Shown here: positions 42,791 to 51,709 of the stretch, one piece after another
Layout of the letters: each line of letters opens with the position of its first letter
How positions within the stretch are numbered: position 1 is the first letter of the stretch
Source of the DNA: DTFZ01 sp050260375
Lineage (GTDB): Bacteria; Bacillota; Clostridia; Christensenellales; SZUA-584
Assembly (NCBI GenBank): GCA_050260375.1
Contig: JBLNCA010000037.1
Span: forward strand, 310,001 to 374,000
Reading direction: 5' to 3'
Length of the DNA stretch: 64,000 nt
Notes under the pieces: generated by a model
Databases searched by the model: none
What the model was told of the DNA's origin: nothing
The model's input: the letters and a program-made list of their open reading frames with translations, nothing else
Made by a program: the position numbers and the translations under genes

Positions 42791-43521
42791 TTACACTTAC
42801 ATGCTTCGGAAAATACGGGCCGTATCCTAAAGCAAACTGCGCGTGTTCGAGCTATATGCTTACATACCGAGGACGGCGCGTGATAATAGACCTGGGCTGC
42901 GGTTCGCTTACGAGGGTGTTTTCTGTATTAAATGCGCACGAAATAGACGCAGTCGTGCTTTCGCACCTGCATGCAGACCATATGGGCGATATGCTTACGT
43001 TAAGGTACGCGCTCGACGCCGCTAAAAAAATGGGCAGGCTTGAAAACCCCGTGCCCGTATATATGCCCGCAGAACCGGAAACGGAAGCGAAGCTGATTGC
43101 ATCCAATAAAAACATCGAAGCGCATTATATAGATGGCGGCGGCACTGCCGGCATATGCGGCATGGACGTAAGCTTCGCGCTTATGCCTCATGCTGTAAAA
43201 AGTTACGCTATGTCGTTTTGCGCCGAAGGCAGGAAATTCGTATATTCCGGCGATACGAGCTACAACGAACGGCTCGCGGGCTTTGCCGAAGGCGCAGATC
43301 TCTTTTTGATAGAAGCCGGTTTTCTCTCTGCTGACAAGCCGGAGAACGCCGCGCATGTTACGGCGGCGGAGGCTGCGAAAATAGGAAAAGAAGCGGGCGC
43401 GAAGAAGCTTCTTTTAACGCACGTGTTCCCCGAATACGACGAAAACGAGCTCGTTAAAGAAGCCATCGAATACTATCCCGGCGCGAGCATCATTGAGGAA
43501 CTTGTATCTTACGAGGTCTGA
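42787..43521 (+). CDS. MBL-fold metallo-hydrolase (RNase Z-like)
   Basis: 244 residues. The zinc motif HLHADHMGD (about residues 57-65) is preceded by the beta-strand NCACSSYMLTYRGRRVIIDLGCG. Later ligands are His in MPHAVKSYAM, Asp in YSGDTSYN and His in LLTHVFPEYD. This is the subgroup that hydrolyses phosphoesters such as RNA or cyclic nucleotides, but the substrate is not fixed by sequence. It is joined by overlap to the S component and abuts comEC with no gap. Confidence 0.85.
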   Translation: MITLTCFGKYGPYPKANCACSSYMLTYRGRRVIIDLGCGSLTRVFSVLNAHEIDAVVLSHLHADHMGDMLTLRYALDAAKKMGRLENPVPVYMPAEPETEAKLIASNKNIEAHYIDGGGTAGICGMDVSFALMPHAVKSYAMSFCAEGRKFVYSGDTSYNERLAGFAEGADLFLIEAGFLSADKPENAAHVTAAEAAKIGKEAGAKKLLLTHVFPEYDENELVKEAIEYYPGASIIEELVSYEV

Positions 43522-45828
43522 ATGGGTGTTGCGGGAACCGCAAAACTGCATCGCATACATGAAATACTAAAAAGGCGGCCGATTTGCACAGCGGCGGTCT
43601 TTTTTGCTTTGGGCGTAACGCTGGGCAGGTATTTTGGTTTTAAGACGGTTTATATGCTTCTGGCCTCTGTAATATCAGCCGTCGCAGTTCTTCTTGCCGC
43701 GTTTACAAAGAAAAGATTATATAAACACTTATACAAATTTATTTTGCCGCTTGTGTGCGCGGCATTATTTTTTCTTGCCGCGTTTTTGTCCGCCTCGGCG
43801 TTAACCTCAGGTTATCTGGCAACGGGGGAGAGCCTTTATATTAAGGGAAGGGTATACAACTCGCCGTATCACAATGAATACGGAAGCACAATATGCCTTT
43901 TAGACAACGCGTCGGTTGAAGGCCGGCAATGCGGCTGCATAAAGCTATATTTATCAAGCGGTGAGGTACGCTGCGGAGACGTGATTGAGGCCGTCGCGGA
44001 CGTGGAATCGCCTAAAGGCGTGCGCAATCCGGGAGGCTTTGACGAAAGGCTGTATCTCAAATCGCAGGGCATAACCTTAAAGGCGTATGCGGACAGCGCC
44101 AAAACGGCGGGCAGGCTTAACGACGCATATACGTTTTTTGCCGGGTCGAGAGAAAACCTCTCAAGCGTTATCGACGGCATATTCGATAGCGAAACCGCGC
44201 CGGTGGCAAAAGCGATGCTGCTGGGAGACACGCAGGGCATAGACGAAGAGACGTACACGGCTTTCAAGGACACCGGCATGGCGCACGTGCTGGCCGTATC
44301 GGGGCTTAACGCGGCAATACTGATTGGCTTTGTATACTTCGCGCTGAAGCTGCTCCGGGCGGGCCGCAATGCGCGGCTCATTATAGCGCTCGCTTTTGTG
44401 GCGGCGTATACGTGCCTAACCGGCTTTACGCCATCGATAGTGCGCGCGGCCGTCATGTCGTGCGCCGTGCTTTTGGGCACGCATTTCGGGCGGCAGAACG
44501 ATACGCTTAATTATCTGTCGCTGGCGTTTATATTATCGCTGCTGATAAGGCCGCTCGACCTTTTTACCGCGGGATTCCAGCTTTCGTTTGCGGCTGTTTT
44601 CGGCATGCTGACTATTGGAAATCAGGCGAGGCGGCTTTGGGACAGGGCGCTTAAAAAGCGCCTGAAGCGCACAGGCAACGCGCTAGCGGCGTCGGCGGGC
44701 GCTACGGCGGGAACCATGCCCATATTGGCGGCGTCGTTTAACAGGCTCTCGACGCTCAGCATACTCGTAAATCTCGTTATTATTCCGCTCGCTTCCGCCA
44801 CGACGGTGCTCGTATTCATCGCTGCGCTCTTTGGTGTGATATTTGGAAGCTCAGCCGCGTTTGCAGCGTTTCCTGCCTCCGCCGCAATAAAGGCTATGCT
44901 TTATATAATAAGGCTTGCCGCGCAGATTCCGTTTGTCGCGGTGAATATACCGTCGCCTTCGACGTTCATGGTAATAGCGTGCTTTGTGCTTATGTATATA
45001 TGTTCAACGTATACGCTGGCTGCGATAAAGACAAAAGCCGCGATTTGCTTAAGCTTAGCCGCCGCGGTTGCCGTTTTCGCCGTTTTGCCGGGCTTTAACG
45101 GCATGTACGTTGTTTTCCTCGACTCGGGGCAGGGGGACGCGGCGTTCATAAGGACAGTACAGAACGGAGAATACTTTATAGACGGCGGCCGCGAGGCTAG
45201 CGCGGAAGAGATAGTAAGCTTTACGATTCGCAACGGATATACGCCCGAAGCCGCTTTTGTCTCTCATACGGACGGCGACCATTTCAGCGGCATAAAAGCG
45301 CTTTACGATGCGGGGCTGCTTGGCAAGGTATATTGCTCCTGGCAGGAGGAGAGCGACGTGAGGGCGGCGATGCCAAACGCAGAGGTAGTTGCGCTCGGCG
45401 CGGGGGACACCGTCCAGCTGGACGAATACACGTCCGCTCTGGTATTATATCCTTATAAGGACACGGAGGCGGAGGATAAAAACTCCGAGTCGCTCGTGCT
45501 GCTTATAGAGTACAACGGCAAACGGCTGCTTTTTTCCGCCGACATACCGGGCACGGCGGAAACGGAGATTTTTGCCTGCCTGCCACGTATAGACGTATAC
45601 AAGGCCTCTCACCACGGCTCGCGGATGTCGTCATACAGGCTGCCGCTTTCGGTGATAAGGCCGCGGTACAGCGTTATCTGCGTCGGAAAGAAAAGGTACG
45701 GACAGCCGGACGAACTGGCCACGGATAATCTATACGATTACTCGGGCAAGGTTTTTACAACAATGGACGACGCCGCGGTGGAATTCTATATAAGCGGCGA
45801 TATCAAAGTCAATACATACGGCGGGTAA
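43522..45828 (+). CDS. comEC: ComEC/Rec2 DNA-uptake channel
   Basis: 768 residues. Three N-terminal TM segments, a soluble OB-like part (SLYIKGRVYNSPYHNEYG), the Competence membrane domain (GMAHVLAVSGLNAAILIGFVY ... TPSIVRAAVMSCAVLLG) and a C-terminal MBL domain (FLDSGQGDAAFI; SHTDGDHFSG; ASHHGSR). ComEC carries single-stranded DNA across the membrane during transformation. The MBL domain keeps the HxDxDH-like metal motif SHTDGDH and is probably a nuclease. Start follows the previous stop directly. comEC-holA-rpsT is the common Firmicutes order. Confidence 0.94.
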   Translation: MGVAGTAKLHRIHEILKRRPICTAAVFFALGVTLGRYFGFKTVYMLLASVISAVAVLLAAFTKKRLYKHLYKFILPLVCAALFFLAAFLSASALTSGYLATGESLYIKGRVYNSPYHNEYGSTICLLDNASVEGRQCGCIKLYLSSGEVRCGDVIEAVADVESPKGVRNPGGFDERLYLKSQGITLKAYADSAKTAGRLNDAYTFFAGSRENLSSVIDGIFDSETAPVAKAMLLGDTQGIDEETYTAFKDTGMAHVLAVSGLNAAILIGFVYFALKLLRAGRNARLIIALAFVAAYTCLTGFTPSIVRAAVMSCAVLLGTHFGRQNDTLNYLSLAFILSLLIRPLDLFTAGFQLSFAAVFGMLTIGNQARRLWDRALKKRLKRTGNALAASAGATAGTMPILAASFNRLSTLSILVNLVIIPLASATTVLVFIAALFGVIFGSSAAFAAFPASAAIKAMLYIIRLAAQIPFVAVNIPSPSTFMVIACFVLMYICSTYTLAAIKTKAAICLSLAAAVAVFAVLPGFNGMYVVFLDSGQGDAAFIRTVQNGEYFIDGGREASAEEIVSFTIRNGYTPEAAFVSHTDGDHFSGIKALYDAGLLGKVYCSWQEESDVRAAMPNAEVVALGAGDTVQLDEYTSALVLYPYKDTEAEDKNSESLVLLIEYNGKRLLFSADIPGTAETEIFACLPRIDVYKASHHGSRMSSYRLPLSVIRPRYSVICVGKKRYGQPDELATDNLYDYSGKVFTTMDDAAVEFYISGDIKVNTYGG

Positions 45829-45829
45829 T

Positions 45830-46783
45830 ATGAACAGTAACACATTTATATTTGCGGGCGAAAGCTATATGGTGAGGGAGAGCGTCAATAAGCTCAAAAG
45901 CTCGCTTGATATACAATATCCCGAGATGAACGTAACGGAATATAAGAATATGCCTAAAGCCGACGAGCTTATAGAGGCGTGCTTCTCCGTGCCGTTCATG
46001 TCGGATATAAGGTTTATCGCGGTGTATAGCTGCACGGCATTGACTGCCAAAGGCAGCGCGGACGATTCAAGAAAGATAGCCGAAGCGCTTAAAAAACTTC
46101 CCGCAAGCACAGTTATTGCGCTTTGCACCGAAGACGCTTTGGATAAAAGGCGAGCGCTATATACATATATAAGCAAGCAGGGCACGGTGAAGGAGTTTTC
46201 CGTTCCGACTGCTGCCGATTGCGTAAGCTTCGCGCAAAAAAAGTCGCGCGATTACGGCGCTTCCATGCCGGCAAAGGCGGCTTCCATGCTTGTCGCGGCT
46301 GTGGGGTGCGATTATTTTGCGATTGACAACGAGACGGCGAAGCTGGCGGCATATTGCGGCTATGGTGAAATAACGGCAAAGCACGTTGAAGAGTGCGCGG
46401 CAAAGTCGCTCGAATACAACGTGTTTGAGATACACGGGCTGCTTGCAGGCGGACAGGCTGGCAAGGCGAAAAAACTGCTGGAAGACATACTGCGTACGGA
46501 GCGACCGGAAGGCCTTATCGGGCTTATAGCGCGCAAGATAAGGGACATGTATAAAGTAAAGACCATGGCGGACTTGAAATATCCCGCTTCGAAAATAGCG
46601 GAAGTGACGGGGATAAAAGGCTTTGTGGTCGATATGCTGAAAAAGGAATCGGCGCGGTTTACGCAGCAGGACTTAAGGGACGCGCTTGTAAGACTTGCGG
46701 AGCTTGATTACGGCATAAAAAGCGGTGAAGCGGACGCCTCATTGGCGCTGCCTGAAACGCTTATGACGATATATAAGCTGTGA
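45830..46783 (+). CDS. holA: DNA polymerase III subunit delta
   Basis: 317 residues. The delta subunit opens the beta clamp for loading. Typical features are the N-terminal FIFAGESYMVRESVNKL, the middle ALCTEDALDKRRALYTYI region and C-terminal helices ending LDYGIKSGEADASLALPETLMTIY. No functional Walker A, as expected for delta. It begins one base after comEC. Converges on rpsT. Confidence 0.92.
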   Translation: MNSNTFIFAGESYMVRESVNKLKSSLDIQYPEMNVTEYKNMPKADELIEACFSVPFMSDIRFIAVYSCTALTAKGSADDSRKIAEALKKLPASTVIALCTEDALDKRRALYTYISKQGTVKEFSVPTAADCVSFAQKKSRDYGASMPAKAASMLVAAVGCDYFAIDNETAKLAAYCGYGEITAKHVEECAAKSLEYNVFEIHGLLAGGQAGKAKKLLEDILRTERPEGLIGLIARKIRDMYKVKTMADLKYPASKIAEVTGIKGFVVDMLKKESARFTQQDLRDALVRLAELDYGIKSGEADASLALPETLMTIYKL

Positions 46784-46812
46784 AATGCAGCGCTTAAATG
46801 TCAGGAAAACGA

Positions 46813-46845
46813 CAAAAAAGCCCTTGATCTTAAGACCAAAGGCTT
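46813..46845 (-). terminator. rpsT terminator
   Basis: On the minus strand AAGCC ... GGGCTT closes a largely paired hairpin (46819-46845) followed by a run of six Ts. Positioned between the convergent holA and rpsT genes. Confidence 0.75.
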
Positions 46846-46866
46846 AAAACTCTTCGTTGTCAGCCT

Positions 46867-47127
46867 TTAGATAGAGGCAATGGCCTTGGAGCACTGCGCC
46901 TTTTTGCGGCTGCAGCTGTTTTTGTGTATAGCGCCTTTAAGCACGGCTTTGTCAAGCGCTCCCGTATATTCCTTAAACAGAGCGTTAGCAGTTTCCGCAT
47001 TCTTCGCCGCTACCGCTTCATTGAACTTCTTTGCAAGCGTTTTAAGCTCCGACTTGACTTCCCTGTTTCTGAGCTTCGCCTTTGCTTCAACACGTACGCG
47101 TCTTTCCGCAGATTTTATATTTGGCAA
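46867..47127 (-). CDS. rpsT: Ribosomal protein S20
   Basis: 86 residues from TTG 47127, preceded by CGGAGGTAGACAC. The frame opens as far as 47280 but those 51 codons are an AT-rich leader and not S20. The protein begins MPNIKSAERRVRVEAKAKLRN, typical of S20, and is very basic and helical. It binds 16S rRNA early in 30S assembly. The position opposite holA matches most Firmicutes. S20 is known to use non-ATG starts in some bacteria to allow autoregulation, and a TTG here fits that. Confidence 0.96.
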   Translation of the reverse strand: MPNIKSAERRVRVEAKAKLRNREVKSELKTLAKKFNEAVAAKNAETANALFKEYTGALDKAVLKGAIHKNSCSRKKAQCSKAIASI

Positions 47128-47302
47128 GTGTCTACCTCCGAAAAAATACTCGTTTTCAAATAACGAATCGTATTTTAACATATGCTTAGCCGTTTTGCAA
47201 CAAATAATGAGCGGTAAAAGTAAATATAAACAGAAGAAATTATCTATCAATATTATAATCGATATGTTAAAATTAATCACAATAATATAATGGGAGAAAA
47301 AT

Positions 47303-47731
47303 ATGTATTGTAAGAAGTGCGGAAAAGATTATAAGAAAAACAAGAAAGTCTGCAATGACTGCGGCATAGCGCTTACGCCCGGCAAATCTCCCGGCAGCAA
47401 AAAAAGCGGCGATAAAAGGATGCTGATAATCGGCTGCGCCGTGCTGGTGGTTATAATTGCAGTCTTTTTAATTATCGGCCTCGGCGGTATGCTGCCCGAA
47501 CAGCTTAAAGGTTCCTGGCGCGATCAGGCGGGCATAGCGGGCACAATTGAGTTTAAACCCGGCGGCATTGTTGAGTGGACGGCGTCAGGCGAATTACACC
47601 GCGGCCGCTATTCGTATAACGGAGCAACCAGCGAGGGAAGCTTTAAGCTTGATAGCAATGATAAAGTGCATGAATTCGCATGCGACGGTACTACACTTAC
47701 CATGGATAACATAACGTACACGAAGCAATAA
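47303..47731 (+). CDS. Zinc-ribbon, single-pass membrane protein (first of a pair)
   Basis: 142 residues. The N-terminal zinc ribbon CKKCGKDYKKNKKVCNDCG (3-21) is followed by a basic linker, one TM segment (~40-63) and an outside domain of ~75 residues starting LKGSWRDQAGIAGTIEFKPG and ending TMDNITYTKQ. The outside domain resembles a small beta sandwich with periodic Gly. It has the same plan as the next gene. No known function; probably binds zinc in the cytoplasm and senses or supports something outside. Confidence 0.7.
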   Translation: MYCKKCGKDYKKNKKVCNDCGIALTPGKSPGSKKSGDKRMLIIGCAVLVVIIAVFLIIGLGGMLPEQLKGSWRDQAGIAGTIEFKPGGIVEWTASGELHRGRYSYNGATSEGSFKLDSNDKVHEFACDGTTLTMDNITYTKQ

Positions 47732-47790
47732 TGCTGGTTTAAATAGCGCGGGAGTTCCCCGCAATTTAAATATTAAAGGAGTGGCTTGTT

Positions 47791-48333
47791 ATGTTTTGTA
47801 CAAAGTGCGGTACACAGAATTCCGAGGGAGCGGCGTTTTGCGTCAGTTGCGGCAACAGTCTTAACACGGCGCAGGCGCAGAATCCTCAGCCCCAGCCTGC
47901 GATGTATGGCTATGGCCAGCCCGGCGCTTATGCGGGTTATGCGCCTCAGAAGAGGAAAAACGGGCTGATTATCGGGCTGATAATCGGCGGAGCGGTGCTT
48001 GTTGCGGGGATAGTTGTGCTTGTCATACTGCTAACGGGCGGAAACGCCGCGAATGGAATAGCTGGTAAATGGTATGATAAAGAAGGGTACGCAGGCGAGC
48101 TCGATTTCAAATCGGACGGAACGGTGGAAATTAAGGTGATGGGGAAAACAATTCCAGCGAGGTATATGTTTGATGAAGAATCCGGCTCGGGAACTATCAA
48201 AGCAATGGGCTCGACTTTCGATATGTATTTGGAGGACGGCGTACTGTATTATAACGGCGTCGAGTATACCCGCCAGTATGTCAAGCAGATTGATTTAACC
48301 GACTTTGATCTCTCAGAGTTCGGCCTGGAGTAA
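47791..48333 (+). CDS. Zinc-ribbon, single-pass membrane protein (second of a pair)
   Basis: 180 residues. Zinc ribbon CTKCGTQNSEGAAFCVSCGN (3-22), a Gln/Pro/Tyr/Gly-rich linker (~28-55), one TM (~60-83) and an outside domain starting IAGKWYDKEGYAGELDFKSD. The outer domain aligns with that of the 47303 gene (G-K/S-W...AG.(I/L)(E/D)FK..G.VE and a shared Y-T-(K/R)-Q end), so the two are diverged tandem duplicates. AAAGGAGTGG lies upstream. Its acidic C-terminus (DLTDFDLSEFGLE) is not found in the partner. Confidence 0.72.
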   Translation: MFCTKCGTQNSEGAAFCVSCGNSLNTAQAQNPQPQPAMYGYGQPGAYAGYAPQKRKNGLIIGLIIGGAVLVAGIVVLVILLTGGNAANGIAGKWYDKEGYAGELDFKSDGTVEIKVMGKTIPARYMFDEESGSGTIKAMGSTFDMYLEDGVLYYNGVEYTRQYVKQIDLTDFDLSEFGLE

Positions 48334-48388
48334 AACAGTTGACATACTCAAGCCTTATGAATTAAAATGCAGTATAGTATTTAATAAG

Positions 48389-48421
48389 AAGAGCTGGTGG
48401 TATTGTTCCAGCTCTTTTTTA
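48389..48421 (+). terminator. strong terminator after the zinc-ribbon pair
   Basis: AAGAGCTGG (48389-48397) and CCAGCTCTT (48408-48416), then TTTTA. A TTGACA-18-TAAAAT promoter-like match (48339-48368) precedes it, so a very short transcript is also possible. Confidence 0.9.
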
Positions 48422-48552
48422 TGGGACCCAAATGCCGTGAGGCCTTAAGCCGCGGCAGCAGGACTCGTATCAAAAGACAGCTGTGTTTACAAATGCAATA
48501 TAATGGCGATAATATGCTGAAAAATACATTGAATGCAGATAAATATAAAAAG

Positions 48553-48581
48553 TTGTATTTGCTATGAAAGCATGATAAAAT
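48553..48581 (+). promoter_or_regulatory. promoter of the lamin-tail gene
   Basis: TTGTAT (48553-48558), 17 bases, TAAAAT (48576-48581), ahead of AAAGGAGCG and the TTG at 48614. Confidence 0.65.
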
Positions 48582-48613
48582 CAGATTCGCATAGATAAAA
48601 GGAGCGTTCGTAC

Positions 48614-49666
48614 TTGAGGATTTTAAAAGGTGTGCTGTCAATCGTAATCATAGCTGCGGTTGCGGCGGGCATTTTTTTATACGTAAACAGCCAGGGGACT
48701 GGAACAGGAACCGGCACTGCTCCTGATGCATACGGCTATGCTGTCGTAATAAACGAGTTCCTGGCGTCAAACAGCGCCGTATTGCCCGATGAAACGGGAG
48801 AATACAGCGACTGGATAGAAATATACAATGCTTCCGGCGAGAACGTGGATTTGTCCGGATACGGGCTGTCGGACGAAAGCAAATCCGCGAAGTGGCAGTT
48901 TCCGGGCATAATTCTTAAACCCGGCGAGTATTTGGTGGTTTTCGCGTCCGATAAGAACGTATCCGATAAAAACGCCGTTTACCAGCATACGAATTTTAAG
49001 CTGAGTTCATCGGGCGGCGGGGTGTACCTGTTTGGCCCCGACGACAAAATGGCGGACAAGGTCGAATACGACGCTCAAACCGAGAACATTTCTTTGGGCA
49101 GATCCTCCGATGCGACGCAGTTTGCTGCATTTGACAAGCCGACGCCCGGCTTTCCCAACACCGAGGAAGGCTACGCTTCGTTCGTTAACAGCAGGATAAA
49201 GGAAGGCTCGCAGCTTATTATTACGGAGATAAACCCTTTGAATACGACATCGTATCTCGATAACAGCGGCAGCGCGAGCGATTATATAGAATTGTACAAC
49301 GGCTCAGCCGAGGCGATAAACTTAAGCGGTTACGGCCTTTCGGACGACCCTGTTAAATTTCTTAAATGGAAGTTCCCCGAGGTTACGATAGGGCCGGGGG
49401 AATACCTCGTTGTGTTCGCGTCGGGAGAGGATGAAAACCTGACCGACGTTGCGGCAAAGGCGTTGCACACGAACTTTCGCGTGGCGTCTTACAAAGAGAC
49501 GATTACGCTTTGCGACGCTGCGGGTTACATACTTGACCAGGTGAGCATAAAAGAGATACCGCCGAAAACCGCATATGCGCGTAAAATTGGCGGAGACGGC
49601 GCGTATACCGCAGAGTGGGAGCTTACGACGGCCCCTTCGCCCGGCGCTCAGAACGGCGGGGCTTAA
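48614..49666 (+). CDS. Secreted protein with two lamin-tail domains
   Basis: 350 residues from TTG 48614. The N-terminal signal anchor (LSIVIIAAVAAGIFLYVNS) and a Gly/Thr linker are followed by two lamin-tail (LTD) domains. The first covers about 40-160 (VVINEFLASNSAVLPD, YSDWIEIYNASGENVDLSGYGLSD). The second covers about 195-320 (IITEINPLNTTSYLD, ASDYIELYNGSAEAINLSGYGLSD). LTD is an Ig-like fold found in envelope and spore-coat-related proteins, often joined to CotH kinase domains. No CotH kinase is present here. Precedes VTC and DUF4956 genes that often travel with CotH. Confidence 0.85.
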   Translation: MRILKGVLSIVIIAAVAAGIFLYVNSQGTGTGTGTAPDAYGYAVVINEFLASNSAVLPDETGEYSDWIEIYNASGENVDLSGYGLSDESKSAKWQFPGIILKPGEYLVVFASDKNVSDKNAVYQHTNFKLSSSGGGVYLFGPDDKMADKVEYDAQTENISLGRSSDATQFAAFDKPTPGFPNTEEGYASFVNSRIKEGSQLIITEINPLNTTSYLDNSGSASDYIELYNGSAEAINLSGYGLSDDPVKFLKWKFPEVTIGPGEYLVVFASGEDENLTDVAAKALHTNFRVASYKETITLCDAAGYILDQVSIKEIPPKTAYARKIGGDGAYTAEWELTTAPSPGAQNGGA

Positions 49667-49730
49667 GCGGAAAAGCGAAGAGCGTAGCTTGCTTTAATGT
49701 CCGCGCAATAATCTTGGAGAAAGTTTTTAT

Positions 49731-50927
49731 ATGGCGAGAGACGAAGATATTTTCAAAAAACTTAAGAAAGTAAAGCCGCTTGTAAAGCAGCACAACCTTC
49801 AGCTGCTCTCGCAGCGGGATTTCAACCCGAAGAGCACATTAAACATACCGATAGAAAACTCTTCGGCAAGAAAGAGCAGGGTAAGCCCGGCGCAGAAGCG
49901 CGAGCCGGGGTTGTATACATTCAATGACCGCGAACAAAAAGCGCGGCGCGATTTTCCCGAAGAGCTTAATATTCAAAGGCCAAACGCAGAAGCGAAAATA
50001 AAGCCGCGTAAATCCGCCGAAACTCGCAAGGCCAAGGTAAAAGCAGCGGCTAAACAGCCTGAAATGTTCCCGGAATATGCAAAACCGGCCGTTAAGCGCC
50101 AAGAAGGCGAAGGGCTGGACGTATTTTCAGAAAACGTGAAGCCGCAAATGTCATATGCGCCGGCGCCGCTCCGCGAGTCAAAAAACGCTGTTGCTTATGA
50201 GTATAAGGACATATCCGCGATTGAAGAAAGCGCTGAATCCCATGGAATGCCCCTAAGGCATGAGCTTAAATATTATATAAACTACAGGGACTATATAATA
50301 CTAAGAGGCGCGCTCAAAGCGCTTATGTCTCCCGACCCTTTTGCTGACGAGAACGGCGCGTATCACGTCCGAAGCCTTTATTTCGACGACATACACGAAA
50401 CGGCGCTGCGGGAAAAGCTGGCGGGCAACGGCGAAAGATATAAATACAGGATAAGGATATACAATTATCAGGACAACCCGATCAAGTTCGAGAAAAAGTA
50501 TAAGGTAGGCCAGTATATCGGCAAACAAAGCATAAGCCTTACGCACGACGAGTATGACAGCATAATGGCGGGGGAGTTCGATTTCCTGCGGGACAGGAGC
50601 GAGAAACTCGCCAAAGAGCTGTATATGGAGATGAAGACGTTCCTTTTAAGGCCGCGGGTAATAGTGGACTATATTCGGGAAGCGTACGTGTCTCCGTTTG
50701 AAAACTGCAGAATCACGTTTGATAAGGACTTAAAGGCCGGACTCATGCTTAAGGATATATTCGACCCAAACGCGCCGGTGATGCCCATGTACGACACCGG
50801 GCTTATGGTGCTCGAGGTAAAGTTCAACAGATATTTGCCGGAATTCATTAAACGTGTTCTAAATAACATTAATGCTGCTGACAGATGCGCTATTTCAAAG
50901 TACGTCATCTGCAGAAAGTTTGACTAG
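49731..50927 (+). CDS. VTC-domain polyphosphate polymerase-like protein with long basic N-terminus
   Basis: 398 residues. The VTC domain spans about 178-395: RHELKYYINYRDY, VRSLYFDDI, GERYKYRIRIYN, KFEKKYKVG and LEVKFNRYLPE supply the basic tunnel and the metal-binding Glu, as in yeast Vtc4, which makes polyphosphate from ATP. The first ~175 residues are Lys/Arg/Ala/Pro-rich and look disordered; most bacterial members start at the VTC domain. Adjacent DUF4956 membrane protein follows after 13 bases. Polyphosphate synthesis is inferred, not shown. Confidence 0.82.
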   Translation: MARDEDIFKKLKKVKPLVKQHNLQLLSQRDFNPKSTLNIPIENSSARKSRVSPAQKREPGLYTFNDREQKARRDFPEELNIQRPNAEAKIKPRKSAETRKAKVKAAAKQPEMFPEYAKPAVKRQEGEGLDVFSENVKPQMSYAPAPLRESKNAVAYEYKDISAIEESAESHGMPLRHELKYYINYRDYIILRGALKALMSPDPFADENGAYHVRSLYFDDIHETALREKLAGNGERYKYRIRIYNYQDNPIKFEKKYKVGQYIGKQSISLTHDEYDSIMAGEFDFLRDRSEKLAKELYMEMKTFLLRPRVIVDYIREAYVSPFENCRITFDKDLKAGLMLKDIFDPNAPVMPMYDTGLMVLEVKFNRYLPEFIKRVLNNINAADRCAISKYVICRKFD

Positions 50928-50940
50928 GAGGTTTATTTAA

Positions 50941-51639
50941 ATGGGCGGCGGATACGATGTTAATTTGGCTGCGGAACTCATCAGGAAAAGTATACTTGAT
51001 GATTTCGCATTCACAACCGATCTATCGTTTACCGATGTTATTATTGCTTTGGGGCTGGCATTCGTAATAGGGATATTTATTTATATAATCTACCGGCTTA
51101 CGTTTGGGGGCGTCATATACTCAAAAAGCCTCGGAACATCGCTCGTGATGATAACCATGGTTACGACTATGGTGATAATGCCTATAACTACCAACCTTAT
51201 TGCCGCGCTTGGCATGGTGGGCGCGCTGTCTATAGTGAGGTTCAGAACGGCCGTCAAGGAAATGCTCGATACGATATACATGTTCTGGGCGATAGCCGCG
51301 GGCATAACGCTCGGCACAAGGCTTTATATCGTCGCGCTTATAGCTTCGGGCGTAATAGGCGTGCTGATGCTTATCTGGAACCTGTTCAAATCGAAAAAGA
51401 ACTTTCCTTACATGCTCGTGCTGCGCTTTGACGAGAGCGTGAAAAAGGAAGTGCAGAACGTGCTGCGCAAGCTGCCGCAGGGCAGGCTCAAATCCAAAGT
51501 CGTATCGCAGGGCACTATGGAGCTCACTATTGAGATGAACATAAAGGAAAGCGAAGTGGGCATGATAGACGCTTTCTCGGCAATACCCGGCGTACACGAC
51601 GCCTCGCTGATAAGCTACAAGGGCGATATAGTCGCGTAG
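50941..51639 (+). CDS. DUF4956 membrane protein
   Basis: 232 residues. Three or four membrane helices (about 38-58, 66-90, 96-110 and 118-145) are followed by a cytoplasmic ~80-residue alpha/beta domain (KNFPYMLVLRFDESVKKEV ... VHDASLISYKGD). The family (DUF4956) is usually next to VTC genes and may couple polyphosphate or phosphate to the membrane; no role is proven. The block MVGALSIVRFRTAVKE between helices is strongly family-like. Ends the LTD-VTC-DUF4956 unit. Confidence 0.85.
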   Translation: MGGGYDVNLAAELIRKSILDDFAFTTDLSFTDVIIALGLAFVIGIFIYIIYRLTFGGVIYSKSLGTSLVMITMVTTMVIMPITTNLIAALGMVGALSIVRFRTAVKEMLDTIYMFWAIAAGITLGTRLYIVALIASGVIGVLMLIWNLFKSKKNFPYMLVLRFDESVKKEVQNVLRKLPQGRLKSKVVSQGTMELTIEMNIKESEVGMIDAFSAIPGVHDASLISYKGDIVA

Positions 51640-51662
51640 CCGTTAATCAATAAAAACATTAA

Positions 51663-51689
51663 AATACCGCATCCGTCGGGTGCGGTATT
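51663..51689. terminator. bidirectional terminator between DUF4956 and speB
   Basis: AATACCGCA (51663-51671) and TGCGGTATT (51681-51689) form a perfect 9-bp stem. T-rich sequence follows on both strands, more on the minus (TTTAATGTTTTTA), so it serves the converging operons. Confidence 0.75.
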
Positions 51690-51709
51690 GTTGTGCTTAA
51701 AATATTCTG

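Noticed and set aside
47128..47280. 51-residue N-terminal extension of S20
   Set aside because: AT-rich leader translation with no S20 homology; TTG 47127 has a strong SD and the right protein start.
48339..48421. A small RNA gene between the zinc-ribbon pair and the lamin-tail gene
   Set aside because: The promoter-like match would give a transcript of only ~45 bases consisting mostly of the terminator. Treated as a terminator only.
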